DNA of 64,000 bases from NCBI GenBank assembly GCA_014218235.1, contig JACBKR010000783.1, positions 372,001-436,000 on the forward strand. The letters are read 5' to 3'. The position numbers and the translations under genes are program-made. Origin of the DNA: Colocasia esculenta (Eukaryota; Streptophyta; Magnoliopsida; Alismatales; Araceae). Shown piece by piece: positions 1 through 11,200 of this stretch; position 1 is the stretch's first letter; the number at the start of each line of letters is the position of its first letter. Under the pieces are notes generated by a model. It searched no databases. It saw only the letters and a program-made list of their open reading frames with translations, and had not been told where the DNA came from.

Positions 1-25
1 AGAAGAAGATCGAGTCCACCTCCCG

Positions 26-832
26 GTGTACTATACGAGTAAGGCGCTACGAGGAGCCGAACAGCGCTACACCAACCTGGAGAAGCTCGGTTACGCTCTC
101 ATCATGGCAGCCCGACGACTACGCCCGTACTTTCAAGCACACAAGATCGTTGTCCTAACCGACGCTCCGCTCCGACCAATTTTCGAGCGACCCGAGTCCT
201 CGGGGAGGTTGGCGAAGTGGGCCGTCGAGCTCGGCGAATTCGATATCGAGTTCAGGCCCCGGGTCGCCATCAAAGCCCAGGCCCTCGCGGATTTTATTTC
301 CGAAGGCACCGCCCGGGCAGCGATGGACGAAGAACCCAACGAGAGTTGGAAAATTTTCGTCGACGGTGCCTCAAATTCCAATGGAGGCGGCGCAGGCGTC
401 GTAATGCGCTCTCCCGAGGGCCTCGACTTAAGGTACGCAGTTCGTTTCGGTTTCGAAGCATCTAACAATGTGGCAGAGTATGAAGCGGTGGTGTCGGGGC
501 TGAAAATGGCAAAAACCCTTGGAGCAAAGAGGATACGCATTCACAGCGACTCCCAACTGGTCGTCGGCCAAGTGTCCCACACGTTCGAAGCGAAGGAGGC
601 GAAGCTCGCCATGTACAAAGCCGAGGTGCTAAGGATGATGGCAGAATTCGACTCAGCGGAGCTCATAAAGATACCGAGGTCCGAGAATGAACAAGCCGAC
701 GAGTTATCGAAGATAGCTTCATCGGCACTAGAGGCGCCCCCATCACTGCTGATAGAAGAGCTGACGATTTCAACCATAGCGGCCAGAGATATGATGATCG
801 TCGACGTAGGGACGACGTGGATGACCCCATAA
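26..832 (+). pseudogene. pol: pol fragment: RT-linked RNase H plus second RNase H domain
   Basis: The frame is open from the window edge; the apparent start is only an internal codon. Residues 1-75 match the RNase H domain that follows gypsy RT (YYTSKALRGAEQRY, then KIVVLTDAPLRPI). Residues about 105-235 form a second RNase H with visible acidic positions: D in IFVDGASNSNGG, E in AEYEAVVSGL, D in IHSDSQLV, and D in NEQADELSK. The frame ends at 832 where one base is missing relative to the usual gypsy sequence, and the protein continues in another frame from 817. It would act on the RNA strand of the cDNA hybrid. The family call is firm; function of this copy is unlikely. Confidence 0.85.
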
Positions 833-2050
833 TTAATTTCCTCAGGGACAACGTGGTGCCAGAGGACAAAGACGAGGTCGAGAAGACGAGGAGACGATCG
901 GCCAGGTTCTTCATCCTCGGCAACAATTTATATCGAAAGGGATTCAGCTATCCATACCTCCTGTGTGTAGATCCCACTGAAGCCGAAAAAATCGTCGACG
1001 AAATACACGAAGGTACGTGCGGTTCCCATGCAGGCCCCAGATCCTTGGTGAGGAGAATAACACGACAAGGGTATTGGTGGCCGACGATGCTTAAAGACGC
1101 CGAAAAGTATGTCAGAAGTTGCCGACAATGCCAACTATTCGGCAGAATCGACCGACGACCCCCGTCAGAGCTCGCCAGCATAAACTCCCCGTGGCCATTC
1201 GCGCAATGGGGAATGGACATCCTTGGGCCATTCCCCCCAGCCACTGGCCAAAGAAGGTTCATTATCGTCGGAGTGGACTATTTCACTAAATGGGTCGAAG
1301 CCGAGCCCCTGGCCAAAATCACTGACACCAACTCTTGGAGCTTCGTATGGAAGAACATCATCTGCAGGTTCGGCCTACCCGAACGATCATCACCGACAAC
1401 GGGAAACAATTCGACAACATCAAATTCCGTAGGAATTGCGACGCACTCGGGATCGAGCATAGGTTCTCCTCAGTGGCTCACCCCAATCCAATGGGATGGC
1501 CGAGGTCACCAACCGGACGATCTTGGACGGGCTGAAGAAGAGAATAACAAGCCACAAAGGAGCTTGGGCCGACCAGCTTCTACACGTGCTTTGGGCATAC
1601 CGGACGACCCCAAGGGAGGCAACTCGTGAGTCGCCTTTCGCGTTGGCCTTCGGGATGGAGGCCGTATCGCCTGTAGAAATGCTCGTCCCTTCATTGAGAG
1701 TTCTCGGATTCGACGAAGAAAGTAACAACCGATCCCTACGCGCCGAGCTCGACCTCATAGACGAGAGGCGGGGGAGGGCCTCTACGAGGATGGAGGTTTA
1801 TCAAAGAAGAATCAAGAAAAGCTTCGACCAAAAAGTCAAGCCACGGCGCTTCGGCGTGGGAAGCCTCGTCCTGAGAAAACTCGCCGTCTCCGAACCAAAG
1901 TCAGCTGTCGGAAAGTTATCGCCGAATTGGGAAGGACCTTACAAAGTCATCGATGATCTCGGACAGGGTGCGTATCGCCTATCATACCTCGACGGGACGA
2001 CCTTGCCGAGGACGTGGAATGCCGAACATTTACGTCAATATTTCCCATAA
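817..2050 (+). pseudogene. pol: pol fragment: integrase, frameshifted
   Basis: Three reading frames together cover the integrase. Segment 817 to about 1380 holds the HHCC zinc-binding region (HEGTCGSHAG, then CRQCQLF) and the first catalytic D (GMDILGPFP). Segment about 1380-1495 holds the second D (TDNGKQF). Segment 1496-2050 holds the catalytic E region (AEVTNRTI) and the C-terminal module (PNWEGPYKV) ending at a stop in 2048-2050. No chromodomain follows, as expected for Tat. The frame changes near 1380 and 1495, plus the one near 826, make this copy non-coding. The 33-bp repeats begin directly after the stop. Confidence 0.85.
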
Positions 2051-2065
2051 CGAGGTCGTTTCGGC

Positions 2066-2395
2066 ACTCAACGTAAGCCCGAGGTCCCTTCGGCACACTC
2101 TAAACGTAAGCCCGAGGTCCCTTCGGCACACTCTAAACGTAAGCCCGAGGTCCCTTCGGCACACTCTAAACGTAAGCCCGAGGTCCCTTCGGCACTCTCT
2201 AAACATAAGCCCGAGGTCTCCTCGGCACACTCTAAACACAAGCCCGAGGTCCCTTCGGCACTCTCTAAACGTAAGCCCAGGTCTCCTCGGCACACTCTAA
2301 ACGCAAGCCCGAGGTCCCTTCGGCACTCTCTAAGCATAAGCCCGAGGTCTCTTTGGCACTCTCTAAACGTAAGCCCGAGGTCCCTTCGGCACTTA
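2066..2395 (+). repeat. 33-bp tandem repeat in the 3' untranslated region
   Basis: About ten head-to-tail units of 33 bp, with the core AAGCCCGAGGTCCCTTCGGC, differ at a few positions (CCCTTCGG or TCCTCGG; ACACTC or ACTCTC), and one unit is 32 bp. The block starts right after the integrase stop. Tandem repeats at this position are a known hypervariable feature of Tat/Ogre elements and can seed satellite DNA. The open frames through it on both strands arise because 33 is a multiple of three, so they are not called as genes. Confidence 0.9.
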
Positions 2396-2503
2396 CAATA
2401 CGAGGCAATTCCAAACACACGTGTCGAAAAGTTCATTTCATACAATCGTGAATTCTCACTAACGAAGATTACATTGTACATGAAGAAAGGCAACTATCCT
2501 CAT

Positions 2504-4195
2504 TCAAAACGGCCTCGGCAGCCTGGTCGAGGGAACGATCAACGGCCAACTCATGGCCTCGTCCACGACAGCGGCAAACTCCTTGCCTCCCCCCTCTGCG
2601 ACCTGGTTGTCGTCGTCGTCGTCTCCAGCAAGAGCCGCTCCCGACAGATCGAGGTCGGGATACAACCCCTTAACCTTGGCAAGGCAGTCGTCGTATCCAC
2701 CTTGGAAGAGGTCGGCAATCTCATCCTGAAGCTCGTCGGATTTGCGGTAGTCCTCGATCGCCTTCTCCCTCTCCTCAGCAACGAGACGTGAAAAGTTCTT
2801 CTTCGTCTCCTCGTGGGCCGCAATCTCGTCGCATTGCGCCTTCTTCACAGCTTCGAGGGCCGCCTGGAGGGCGCCCTCCCTCTTCTTTGCCTCCTCCTCC
2901 AGACGGAGACTACGGGCCTTCTCGGCGGCCACAAGCTCCTCGGCCTCGGCAATGCGTTTGTCGCAGGCCAGCCTCTTCACCTCAGCTCGGTGTGTGAATG
3001 CGTCGAAGGCGGCCAGCTGGCTCAACATACCGTGATAAAATTCGTGCACGAGCCGGCGTGCGGGGCGGCCGAGCGTTTCAGCCTTAACCTCAGGTGGCAA
3101 GGCTTGTCGACCCCACTCGACGGGGTCCAAGGTAAAGCGAGCCTGAGGTGGAACTAGGCGTCGGGTGCCGTACCCGACGACGCTGGAGCTGGGCGCTTCC
3201 TCGGTCTTTCTTCGGTCGACGGGACGGCTCCCGAGCTTGACCAGGCGTCGGCACCGATGGTGGCACGGCCTCGGCATCGCGGTGGTGTTTCTCGGCGGGG
3301 AAGCCATCTTCTTCCCCCTTGATTGGGCTCGGCTCTTGGCCTGATCCACGAGCGACGGCCCCTTTCGCGACGAGGGAGCAGAGCCAACCTTGTCGGCCAT
3401 AGCTGCAAACATGCGACCGTTAGCTAAGGAAGACGAGGATGGAGTAAAAGATACGACGACGAGGCTGGCAACCTTGTGTGCCCTCTTCGATCAGCTGGAA
3501 TAACTCGTCCGAGATATCGATCAGGTTGGGGGGCTCCACCTCCTTCAAACACTTAAGGTCGTAGAGCTCGGACGAAGTCAGCCTCGGCGATCCAAAAGCT
3601 TTGCTCCGGACGTCAACGGCCGACCACTTGGTTGGGAACGGCCAACCCGAGGAACTATAAACAAAAACAAAATTCCTCTTCCAGCCGTGAAGCGAGGAAG
3701 GGAGTCTCCCGAGAATATGCCGACCATTCCTCGCCGCGAAGTAGAACCAGTCTCCGAACGGCTTGATCGAGAACAGGTACAGGAAAAGGCGCGAGGTCGG
3801 AGGGACCCCCGCCGAATAGCACAAGGAAGAAAGCCGACGATTACTCGCCAGGCGTTCGGAGCCAACTGGGAAGGAGCCACCCCGAGCTCCAAGAGAAGAA
3901 AGATGACGAAGGGGTGGAAGGGGAAACAGAGGCCAGCCCGGACCGCCTCAGTGTAAACCGAGAACCCCCCGTCCAAAACATAGTGAGCCCTAAAATCCCT
4001 GTTGGCGCACACAAAGGCGTCGACAGGGAGAACGAATCTAGGGTGCTTCCGCAGCCACTTGAAGGTCCCAGGGGAGGTCTCACAACGGGCTTCGGCCACG
4101 TTGTCGGCTCGACGGCGTGCACCGGAGGTGTGGGCCGAGGGTTCCTTGGGAACATAGGTCCCGTGGACTAATTCAAGAACGAAGGAATCATCCAC
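2504..4195 (-). pseudogene. Antisense accessory gene of the Tat element (putative gypsy-type transposon protein)
   Basis: Read on the minus strand, segment 4195 to about 3790 starts MDDSFVLELVHGTYVPKE and contains the hydrophobic FHPFVIFLLLELGVAPSQL stretch typical of the plant 'putative gypsy type transposon' domain. A frame change near 3790 leads into segment 3824-3420 (GDWFYFAARNGRHILG). A possible short intron (about 3469-3399, with acceptor TTGCAG before GCTATGGCC on this strand) joins the segment ending at 2504. That last segment holds basic, Ser/Pro-rich sequence, a long charged coiled coil (RIAEAEELVAAEKARSLRLE) and an acidic DDDDDN run. Function is unknown. Extra ORFs at this position, often antisense, are known in Tat elements. 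The frameshift makes this copy doubtful. Confidence 0.65.
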
Positions 4196-4496
4196 GGGCC
4201 CCCAGATCTGGGTTTCTACGATACCGACCCCTCCCCAAGGCTTTCAGAAACATGGTCGGGAGCGTCGACGGGAACATGGGGTCCCTAGATTTTGCGGCGA
4301 CGAGGAGGAGGAAGCCTCAGGAGAGGTGGAGGAAGAGGAAAGGCTCATCGTTTACCTCGAAAGGAAGCAAGCGAAAACCGTCGATCGACTTCGCACGAGG
4401 ACACGATCGTCGGATCGTCGGCAGACGTCGGGGCGGCAGGGGTCGAAAGACGCGCGCGCGAGGCAAAGGAACGTCTGTTTCGTATCGAACCTCAGC

Positions 4497-4504
4497 TATT
4501 TATA
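4497..4504 (-). promoter_or_regulatory. TATA box for the antisense gene
   Basis: The minus strand reads TATAAATA inside GGTGCTATAAATAGCTGAGG, about 300 bases before the antisense start at 4195. No matching signal for plus-strand transcription lies here, so it is read as the antisense gene's promoter. Confidence 0.5.
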
Positions 4505-4835
4505 GCACCGCGATGCCAATGCGATCGGACGGCCCAGAAATCCTGCGCACCCAGGATTCCGCCACGTGTCGGAAGCCCGACGGCCTGGAGACGTTCACCC
4601 GGATCCGTGGCGTGCGCCCCGAAACCGGGCGGCGTCATCATGGCGCAGAGCTCAGAGGGGAGTACCTGACAAGCCGTCATCAGAAGTACCGCCATTATGA
4701 CAAGACCACGACCTTCATCATAACAGTGGCAGAACGCCCCCAAATTCAGCGCGCGGAATGCGAGGCGGCGCCAACGCCCGTACGAATTCCCGAGAATAAT
4801 AAATGGCTTCTCTTCGAGCCGAGGACTCGCCTCGA

Positions 4836-5442
4836 AAAGAACCCGGGGGACTAGTGATACGGTCGTCGTCAGCCGACAATTGGTCGACGAGATCAAGGAT
4901 CGGCCATACCGACGATCCGACAATTAAGTTGTCGGAAGTCGTCGGCACAGGTTAGTCCATCACTGCGAAGAACTAATTCAAATAAGCCCTAAGTCCGGGC
5001 GTCCCCAGCCGGCGCCAGGTCACGCTTACCCTAGGTACAGACGAGCCCCGTAAATCACGACCCCCAGCTGGCCCATATCCGCTTTAGGCAAGCAACTGTC
5101 AAGGCAGGACTCTCCCTGTCCAGCTGGCGAGGGTTCCCTGATTAGCGCCCCTGCCTCACGGAGGCTCGTCCGCCACCTTCCTTGTCTGTCCAAAGGACCA
5201 GGCCCTTATAAAAAGGATAGAGACCCACAAGGAAAAGGTACGCTACTCGTAGCACCAAAACTCTTCTCTCTCTCTCTCTTCTCTCTGAACGACTCTCTAA
5301 CTTGATCGTCGGAGTGTCCGACCACCGAGGAGTCTCGGTGGTTTGCAGGTTGAACTCACTCCTCTGACGACTGCGCGGCGCGACCAATCCCTCGGGGCCC
5401 ACCCTGTTTGGCTCCGGCCGACGATCCTTGCTGATTTTCTCA
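4836..5442 (+). repeat. Polypurine tract and 3' LTR of the gypsy element
   Basis: A purine-rich AAAAGAACCCGGGGGAC ends just before TGATACGG at 4855, taken as the LTR start. The LTR runs about 588 bp to TTTTCTCA at 5442. It has a clear TATA box (TATAAAA, 5207-5213) followed by a CT-rich tract (5262-5287), the usual layout of an LTR promoter and leader. After 5442 the base composition shifts to AT-rich flanking DNA. The right edge is approximate. Confidence 0.65.
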
Positions 5443-6900
5443 GCAACAAAGAGCTTCAGTCCGATGTTTCTATTCGCAAGGGACAGCAAGACCACAATGA
5501 TATGCTTCTTCAATGATTCAATCTATAGCCAAACAATAGGATTTTATACGGGGCAATCATCAAGAGATGCGGAAGAACTTGCAAGTCTTGGCCGGCGCTG
5601 GAAATTTCATGGGCTTCTCTATCTGCTTGCCAACCACCCCCACCTTAGTCTTCATCGTTATATGGTATATATGTATATATATATATTGTTTTCGTACATG
5701 TACGTTTTATTGTTGGAGAATTATTCAATGATTTCTGAATATTAGATTTCGGTTTGATTACACATGCATATTAATATGTTAGTGTAAATACATGATTGTT
5801 TAAGGATAATTTAAATCATCCTATATAATTTCATCACAAATGACATCTTTGTTGGCTAAGAAGTGGTGAAGTGCACATGTGCAGCAAGCAAAACATTTTT
5901 CAAGTGATATCGGATCTGATTCTCAAAAACACTTTTCAAATCATCCTGTTACGGAGTGAACCCTATATTTCTCAATATTAGATTTCGGTTTGCTTACACA
6001 TGCATATTAATATCTTAATGGGTCGACCTATCATAACCCCATTTCAACACTGGATAATGGGGTCGACCCATCATAACCCCATGACTGTGAACTTACGAAA
6101 TCACAAGCCTTGAGTAGGCAGGTTTTCAGTTGGGCCAATCGGGAAGATCCAGCTGAAGCTGGCAGTGGGTTGTATAGATATGCTGTACAACCAAATCTCG
6201 GAGATTGTCTGTGTTTTGTCAAAGCAGTCAGTGCCGCGCGGGACATCAGGCAAGGTTGATCCGCCGATCACATCACAAGATTCACAACCGTCGTCGTCCC
6301 TGCACTTGTGCACGTACGCCGGATTTTACCTCCAAAATCTCTGACATATCCTGTTCTGGTTTCCAAATGAAGGAACTATCGGCATTTGCGCAAAGCGCTT
6401 TTTAGGTTGGGGAAAGAGATAGACACAATTTTTTCTCTCTCTCCCTTCCATCAAATGTCAAGAGTGAAGGGTTGTAGCAGATTTTGGAGATTAAAAAATA
6501 ATTGTCTCTCTTTAACAGTTTAACATGGCAGGTAGATGGGATAAATTTATGTTTATATTAAAACAATAGTTTTTTTATTCCCAAAAATGGGATGCCTGGA
6601 GACTGTTGCCAAATAGTTCACCTTATTTTTCTATGTAATCTTGACAATCTCCACAAATGTCAGAAACTTGTGGAAATCGGTTTTCAAATTTTCCACTTTT
6701 TCATGGACGGTTCCCAAATGCTAGAGATAATTGGTCAAACGGCAGCGGTTTCGAAGCGGTCATTACATCAAGGCGTCTCTTCGAACCCTGCTTCACCATT
6801 AAAAACATTCTGACATCCGTCCGTTCGAATTCTGCCTTTTGTGTTTGCCTTTTGCTTCTAATCCTTTCGAGGCGCAAGACTTCGAGGCGCAAGACATCAC
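5443..6900. other. AT-rich intergenic DNA with repeat debris
   Basis: No gene is supported here. A short piece at 5930-6085 contains the TGGGTCGACC words also found at 36440-36700, and its flank (AAAAACACTTTTCAAATCAT) resembles 22853-22880. Short TA runs lie near 5662-5690. Confidence 0.5.
5930..6085 (+). repeat. GTCGACC repeat family, short copy
   Basis: Two TGGGGTCGACC-type words flank AACCCCATTTCAACACTGG, which recurs almost unchanged near 36500. This appears to be a small relic of the repeat into which the 13.5-kb array at 22897 inserted. Confidence 0.6.
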
Positions 6901-6906
6901 TAGCAC

Positions 6907-7278
6907 TATAAAAGGAACCCGGGCCTCCAAATTAACCAAGCTTCTGAACAGACTTCTTCATTCTCTGTTCCTCATCTACTTCGTCTAAATTTGGAGATGT
7001 CTCCCCAGGGTAAAGGCAAGGTAGTTGCTGCACCACCGCCACAGTCGCCCTCTTCCCCGGTGCCAGCTTCTCTACCGCCATCAAAGTTCACCCCCGACTT
7101 TTGGGACGGCTACTACCTCGGCTGGACGATGGCTCTACAGAAGGCCCAACGCCTCTACCACCACAAGGGCCTCACGAACATCCAGCCTGAGATCGGCCCT
7201 AAAGCAGAACGTATCTGTTCCTCCCCTTCCTCCCCTGCCTGTTCCTCCTCTCCTCCCGCCTCTCCTTGGTCGGGTTAG
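6907..7278 (+). CDS. Small proline/serine-rich ORF with a TATA box, function unknown
   Basis: A TATA box (TATAAAAG, 6907-6914) is followed about 80 bases later by an ATG at 6997 that opens a 93-codon frame to 7278. The protein begins MSPQGKGKVVAAPPP, has a Pro/Ser-rich segment, a short central stretch (FWDGYYLGWTMALQKAQRLY) that could be helical, and a Ser/Pro-rich tail. No known domain is recognised. The tidy spacing of TATA box, leader and ATG suggests a transcribed gene, perhaps a transposon-borne promoter and first exon. It could also be chance. The neighbours on both sides are transposon fragments. Confidence 0.35.
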   Translation, partial: YKRNPGLQINQASEQTSSFSVPHLLRLNLEMSPQGKGKVVAAPPPQSPSSPVPASLPPSKFTPDFWDGYYLGWTMALQKAQRLYHHKGLTNIQPEIGPKAERICSSPSSPACSSSPPASPWSG

Positions 7279-7514
7279 GGACTTTGGGGAGTTTTTGTAA
7301 CTGGCCTTCTATCTGGCCGCCAATATAATATAAGTTATCATTTTTGCAAGTTGTTCTGTGGGCTTGTATGTGCAAACTCTGTTGGAGCTTGAATCTATAA
7401 CCGTAGAAAATGCAAGAACAGAGCAACTAGTTGGAGGGGAAAAAACAGAGAACTTCACAACCTTCACAAAAATTAATATATTATCTCAAAACTTAGATAA
7501 ATCCAGAAAGCTAC

Positions 7515-7840
7515 AGAGTACTTGAAGATGATTGTAATTCAATTTTGCCAGATTCAAATTAGGACTGCCTGAAGTCAGTAAAGGTGAATGGGAAAATCTC
7601 AGCAGAGGTCAGAGACCCATTTCCCCTTCCATGTCAGTTGCCTTCGCAACTGGTTTGTATCCCTCCTTGGTCGGTGCCATTTCTGCAAGGCAGGACTTTG
7701 CTGAGCACATCTTCAAACGGTATATCCGAATAGTCACCAGGTTAAAGATCAAGAATCTATTGAAACTATCCTTCCATAGATTCATCCTCTTGCAAGCTCT
7801 TAACCTGTCCCAGGATTTGCGACATTTACTTGAGAAAGGC
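7515..7840 (+). pseudogene. Fragment of a 'plant transposon protein' gene
   Basis: The plus-strand translation from about 7545 (RFKLGLPEVSKGEWENLSRG, then the frame starting MSVAFATGLYPSLVGA at 7631) matches, at roughly half its positions, the C-terminal half of the large minus-strand protein at 13753-17142 (there RFKLGLHDVSKGQYENLL and MTVALPSGVHPPLVGA). The match stops where the palindrome at 7838 begins, so the piece was probably cut by the neighbouring element. A frame change near 7540 is likely. Confidence 0.6.
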
Positions 7841-7870
7841 TTTGTGCACTTTTGAAAAGTGCACAAAGCC
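7832..7870. repeat. Palindromic terminus at the start of the Ulp1-type element
   Basis: Bases 7838-7853 (GGCTTTGTGCACTTTT) and 7855-7870 (AAAAGTGCACAAAGCC) are perfect inverted arms of 16 bp around one G. The first 20 or so bases, GAGAAAGGCTTTGTGCAC, resemble the end of the MITE at 53390 (GAGAAAGGTTTAGTGCAC). It is read as the left terminus of the transposon carrying the gene at 8259-12295. No matching right end was found before the LTR at 12439. Confidence 0.5.
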
Positions 7871-8258
7871 ACGTCTTCCTGCACTTTCGACGCGCCATTC
7901 GTCCATGTCATACCGCTTCAATGGTCTGCGCCATGTCAGCACAGAGCTCTCCACGTCGCTGCTTCGCCTGCCACGCCAGCACGAAGAGACGCACTGTCAC
8001 CTCCACCCCACTCCGCTTCGGTAACATGACCCAATGTCATGATGCGAAAGTGAAATCCCACTCAAACGCCGGTTCCCAAATTACCCTCACCTCTTTCCCG
8101 CGTTCGCCCTCCCCTCACCTCCTCCTTCCTCTGAACTTTCGAAATCAGGAAGAACACCACTGAAATCGGGAATATAACCACTGCCAACGTCGACGGAGCT
8201 CATCACGAACTCGTGCGTGCATCCCAAGCTATCAACCTGTGACCTGTGCGGTCCTGCC

Positions 8259-11200
8259 ATGGAGAGTTCGAAGCAGACATGAAAGGCTTCCGATGAAGCC
8301 CCACCACTGGCACTTCCCGCAAAAAGAACGAAGGAGGAGGATACTGCGCCTTCAACTTCGACTTCATCAGATGATGGGATGAAAGGCCAAAGTTTGCAGA
8401 GAAAATCTTCTGGGGCTCAGAGAAAGAAGAATGGTGCGGATATATCTCTCACACTATATTTGTGAATTTGAATTAACAGAAACCTAGTTTTTCTTTGCGC
8501 TTGATTCTCAAGATTTGTGTTTTCTAAATCTCAAAAAATATAGTACCTTTTGGAGCCTAAAATGAGCTTTTTTAGGTCATGGTAAGCATTTTGGAGACCC
8601 AAATTTGTGCGTTCTTCACATGTTCATATATTTTTTTAATTTTCTCATGACTCGTACTTTGAGATGTTCAGGAAATCATCAACTATTAGAGCCCAAGAAC
8701 ACTATTTTTATATCCCAATATGAGTATTTTGGTGTATAGCGTAGTATTGGGATGCTTATGAGAGCTCCACATTTTGGAGCCCAAGTGATGTATTTGGTAG
8801 CCTAACATGGGTCTATTGCAGCCTACATTGAGCATTTTGGACCTCAACTTGCTTTTATATTCATCTGAACAAAGATGTTTAGATCTTTTTTTTTTACCTG
8901 AGCAGAGCATGTGAAGCACATATACAGAATTATTTGAAATTTCATTTGGCATGACTTCTTAATTTGTGATGTTAACGGGTTTGTAGTAGATTTTGTGTCT
9001 ATATTTTAGGCAATGTTTCACATGTTGGAGCCAATTTTCCTGTTTGATAGCCTAACAGTAGAGTTTGCAGCTGACACATAGTATTTTGGACTTTGGAGCT
9101 CATCTTTTATAAAAAATCACTTTAATGTAGATTGTTTGTATCTTTTTTTTTTACATGGCATAAGCATGTTAAGTAATTTAAACTCCCCAATTTTGTGCAT
9201 TCTTTTTGCAGCCTATAGATTGGAGCTCAAAGTTTTTAGAAGATCATTTCAATAGTAATGTTTGCATCCCCTTTTTTTGTGACATGGCATAAGCATGTTA
9301 TGTTAATTAATTTTACAGCCCCAAGTTCATGCATTGTTCAGATAGGCACATGTTTTCGAAATTTATTTTAGAAGATGGTTCGTTAATTTGGTATGTGTAT
9401 GGGGTTTTGTAGTTCTTGTGGCCATGTTTTAGGAACTATGAGCACTTTAAAGCCCATGTACCTGATCATTTTAGAGCTTATATTTTCTTGTTAATCATTT
9501 TTTGTGGCCATGTTTTAGGAACTATGATCAGATGCTTTACATTTTTTTGTTGACATGGAACCTAACAAATTTCTTGAAATTTCCTACAGAATTTAAAAAT
9601 GCTTTGAAAGGCATCTGCTCCTTGGAGAATTATGTGAAGGAGAGAGATCAAATGGGCTTTCGTGATTGCCATAAGGCCATTTTGAGGACAACCTCGTTTG
9701 CTTTTTTTGTTGACAGCAATCATCGAGCCATATTCAAGATGACTCTTATAGAGGAGATTGCTCAGAGCTATAAGGGTGCAAGTAATTTTCAGTTAGGCGA
9801 CAAAACTCTTACATTTACTGTTGAAGATGTCGCCCTCATTTTGGGTTTGCCTTCCTGTGGGCTGAGTGTCCCACATTATTCTTCACCAATAAAGTTGTCA
9901 AAGTTGCACCACCGATTTGGGGCGAAGCTAACTTTTGATCGGAAGGTGGTCACAAAACTTATCCGACAACTAGTACAATCTGATGATCCGTGTGATGTTG
10001 AAGACACGACATGACTTTGGATTGTTTTGCTATTATCCACTTTTCTATGTCCACGGTCTTCCCCATCTTGTCCACCACAAATGCTTATTTGTTTGGACAA
10101 TATTGACGAGGTTGGCTGTTATAATTGGGCGGCTGCAGTCACAGAGATGACATTGCACAAATTTGATGACTTTGTGACTATAGTCCGTGAGAAGAGATCT
10201 GGTCGGAACACAACTCCCACGAGAAGGATAGCTGGGAGAGAGCATGGCAGTGCCAACATTTTTGGCTGTTCGGCTGCTCTGGCTGTAAGTTTTTATAAAA
10301 CATTCTTAGATTTTTTCATCATTATGTAATATATGTATGTAAATAAACCAATGGTCCATCATGCAGGTGTGGTTCTTAGAGCACACAAGATTGCGGCAGC
10401 CGATTGACCGAGAAGCAATTCCCCGTCTATTTAGATGGGGATCTGTTTTGGACAAAAAGCTATCATTCTCTATTGATTCTCTACAGGAGCAGCAGGTAAT
10501 CCACAAATGGAAGCCTTATATTTTTAACTTTATGTAATAAACTGTTTCTGACTTTTTTAAAAATTGATGCTTACAGATAATTAAGCATTTGAAGTTAGCA
10601 TCAAAGGAGAAGACAGCCATTACATGTGTTAGCCAGGAAAAAATGCATGTGGAAACTGAGGGTGTGGCTGCTCCCCCCCATCTGCTCTTATGGCCCTTCT
10701 TCAAGGTCTTGGGGATGAAATCAGGTTACTTCCTGAAAGACTTGAGCAGTATAAGTCGTGTAATGAAGGCCACTTTGAAGCATTGACAACTGCTGTGACC
10801 ACGGGGTTCAACAAAATGGAGAAGTTGATAAGTTCGACCTCCATGGCACAAGACCAACCTACAGTTGGCACAGATGCAGAAAACTTCATCTCCACCCCAC
10901 CATCACTCACTCCTGCCCCTGCAGCCCCCGCTTATGGTGATGCAAGTGCATCTGTTCTGATCGTGGATCAGGGCATTATTGCACCAGGTCCAGTAAGTGT
11001 GGTCCCTACCACCGCACTGCTTAGCCCGACGTCCCTAATAAAGAATATGAAGTGTCGGGATGATCGACAGCCTGGAATATATGACCAATCGCCATTCAGA
11101 AGGCTGGATAAGGCTTCAAAAAAATGTACATCATATCAGCGAAAGAAAGGGAAGAAGGTACAGTTGCAAACTTCATTATTTGATGTCCTGCATTAGTCAT

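Larger units (their letters stand above)
1..5442 (+). mobile_element. Ty3/gypsy LTR retrotransposon, Tat lineage, 5' part outside window
   Basis: The order is RT-linked RNase H, a second RNase H, integrase, a 33-bp tandem repeat block, an antisense gene, a purine tract and a 3' LTR. A second RNase H after the RT RNase H, a long 3' region with tandem repeats, and an extra antisense ORF are established traits of Tat-lineage (Ogre/Retand/RIRE2-like) elements. The 5' LTR, gag, protease and most of RT lie before base 1. The pol frame is broken three times, so this copy cannot make its own enzymes. The exact right end (5442 or about 5447) is uncertain because no 5' LTR is available for comparison. 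Confidence 0.85.

Noticed and set aside
2068..2300. Frames of NVSPRSLRHTL repeats on both strands
   Set aside because: They follow from a 33-bp tandem repeat in the element's untranslated region.
5590..5665. Short frame (RKNLQVLAGAGNFMGFSICL) loosely like the start of a SWEET sugar transporter exon, followed by GTATAT
   Set aside because: Only about 30 residues, no second exon, no upstream start; the resemblance is too weak to call.
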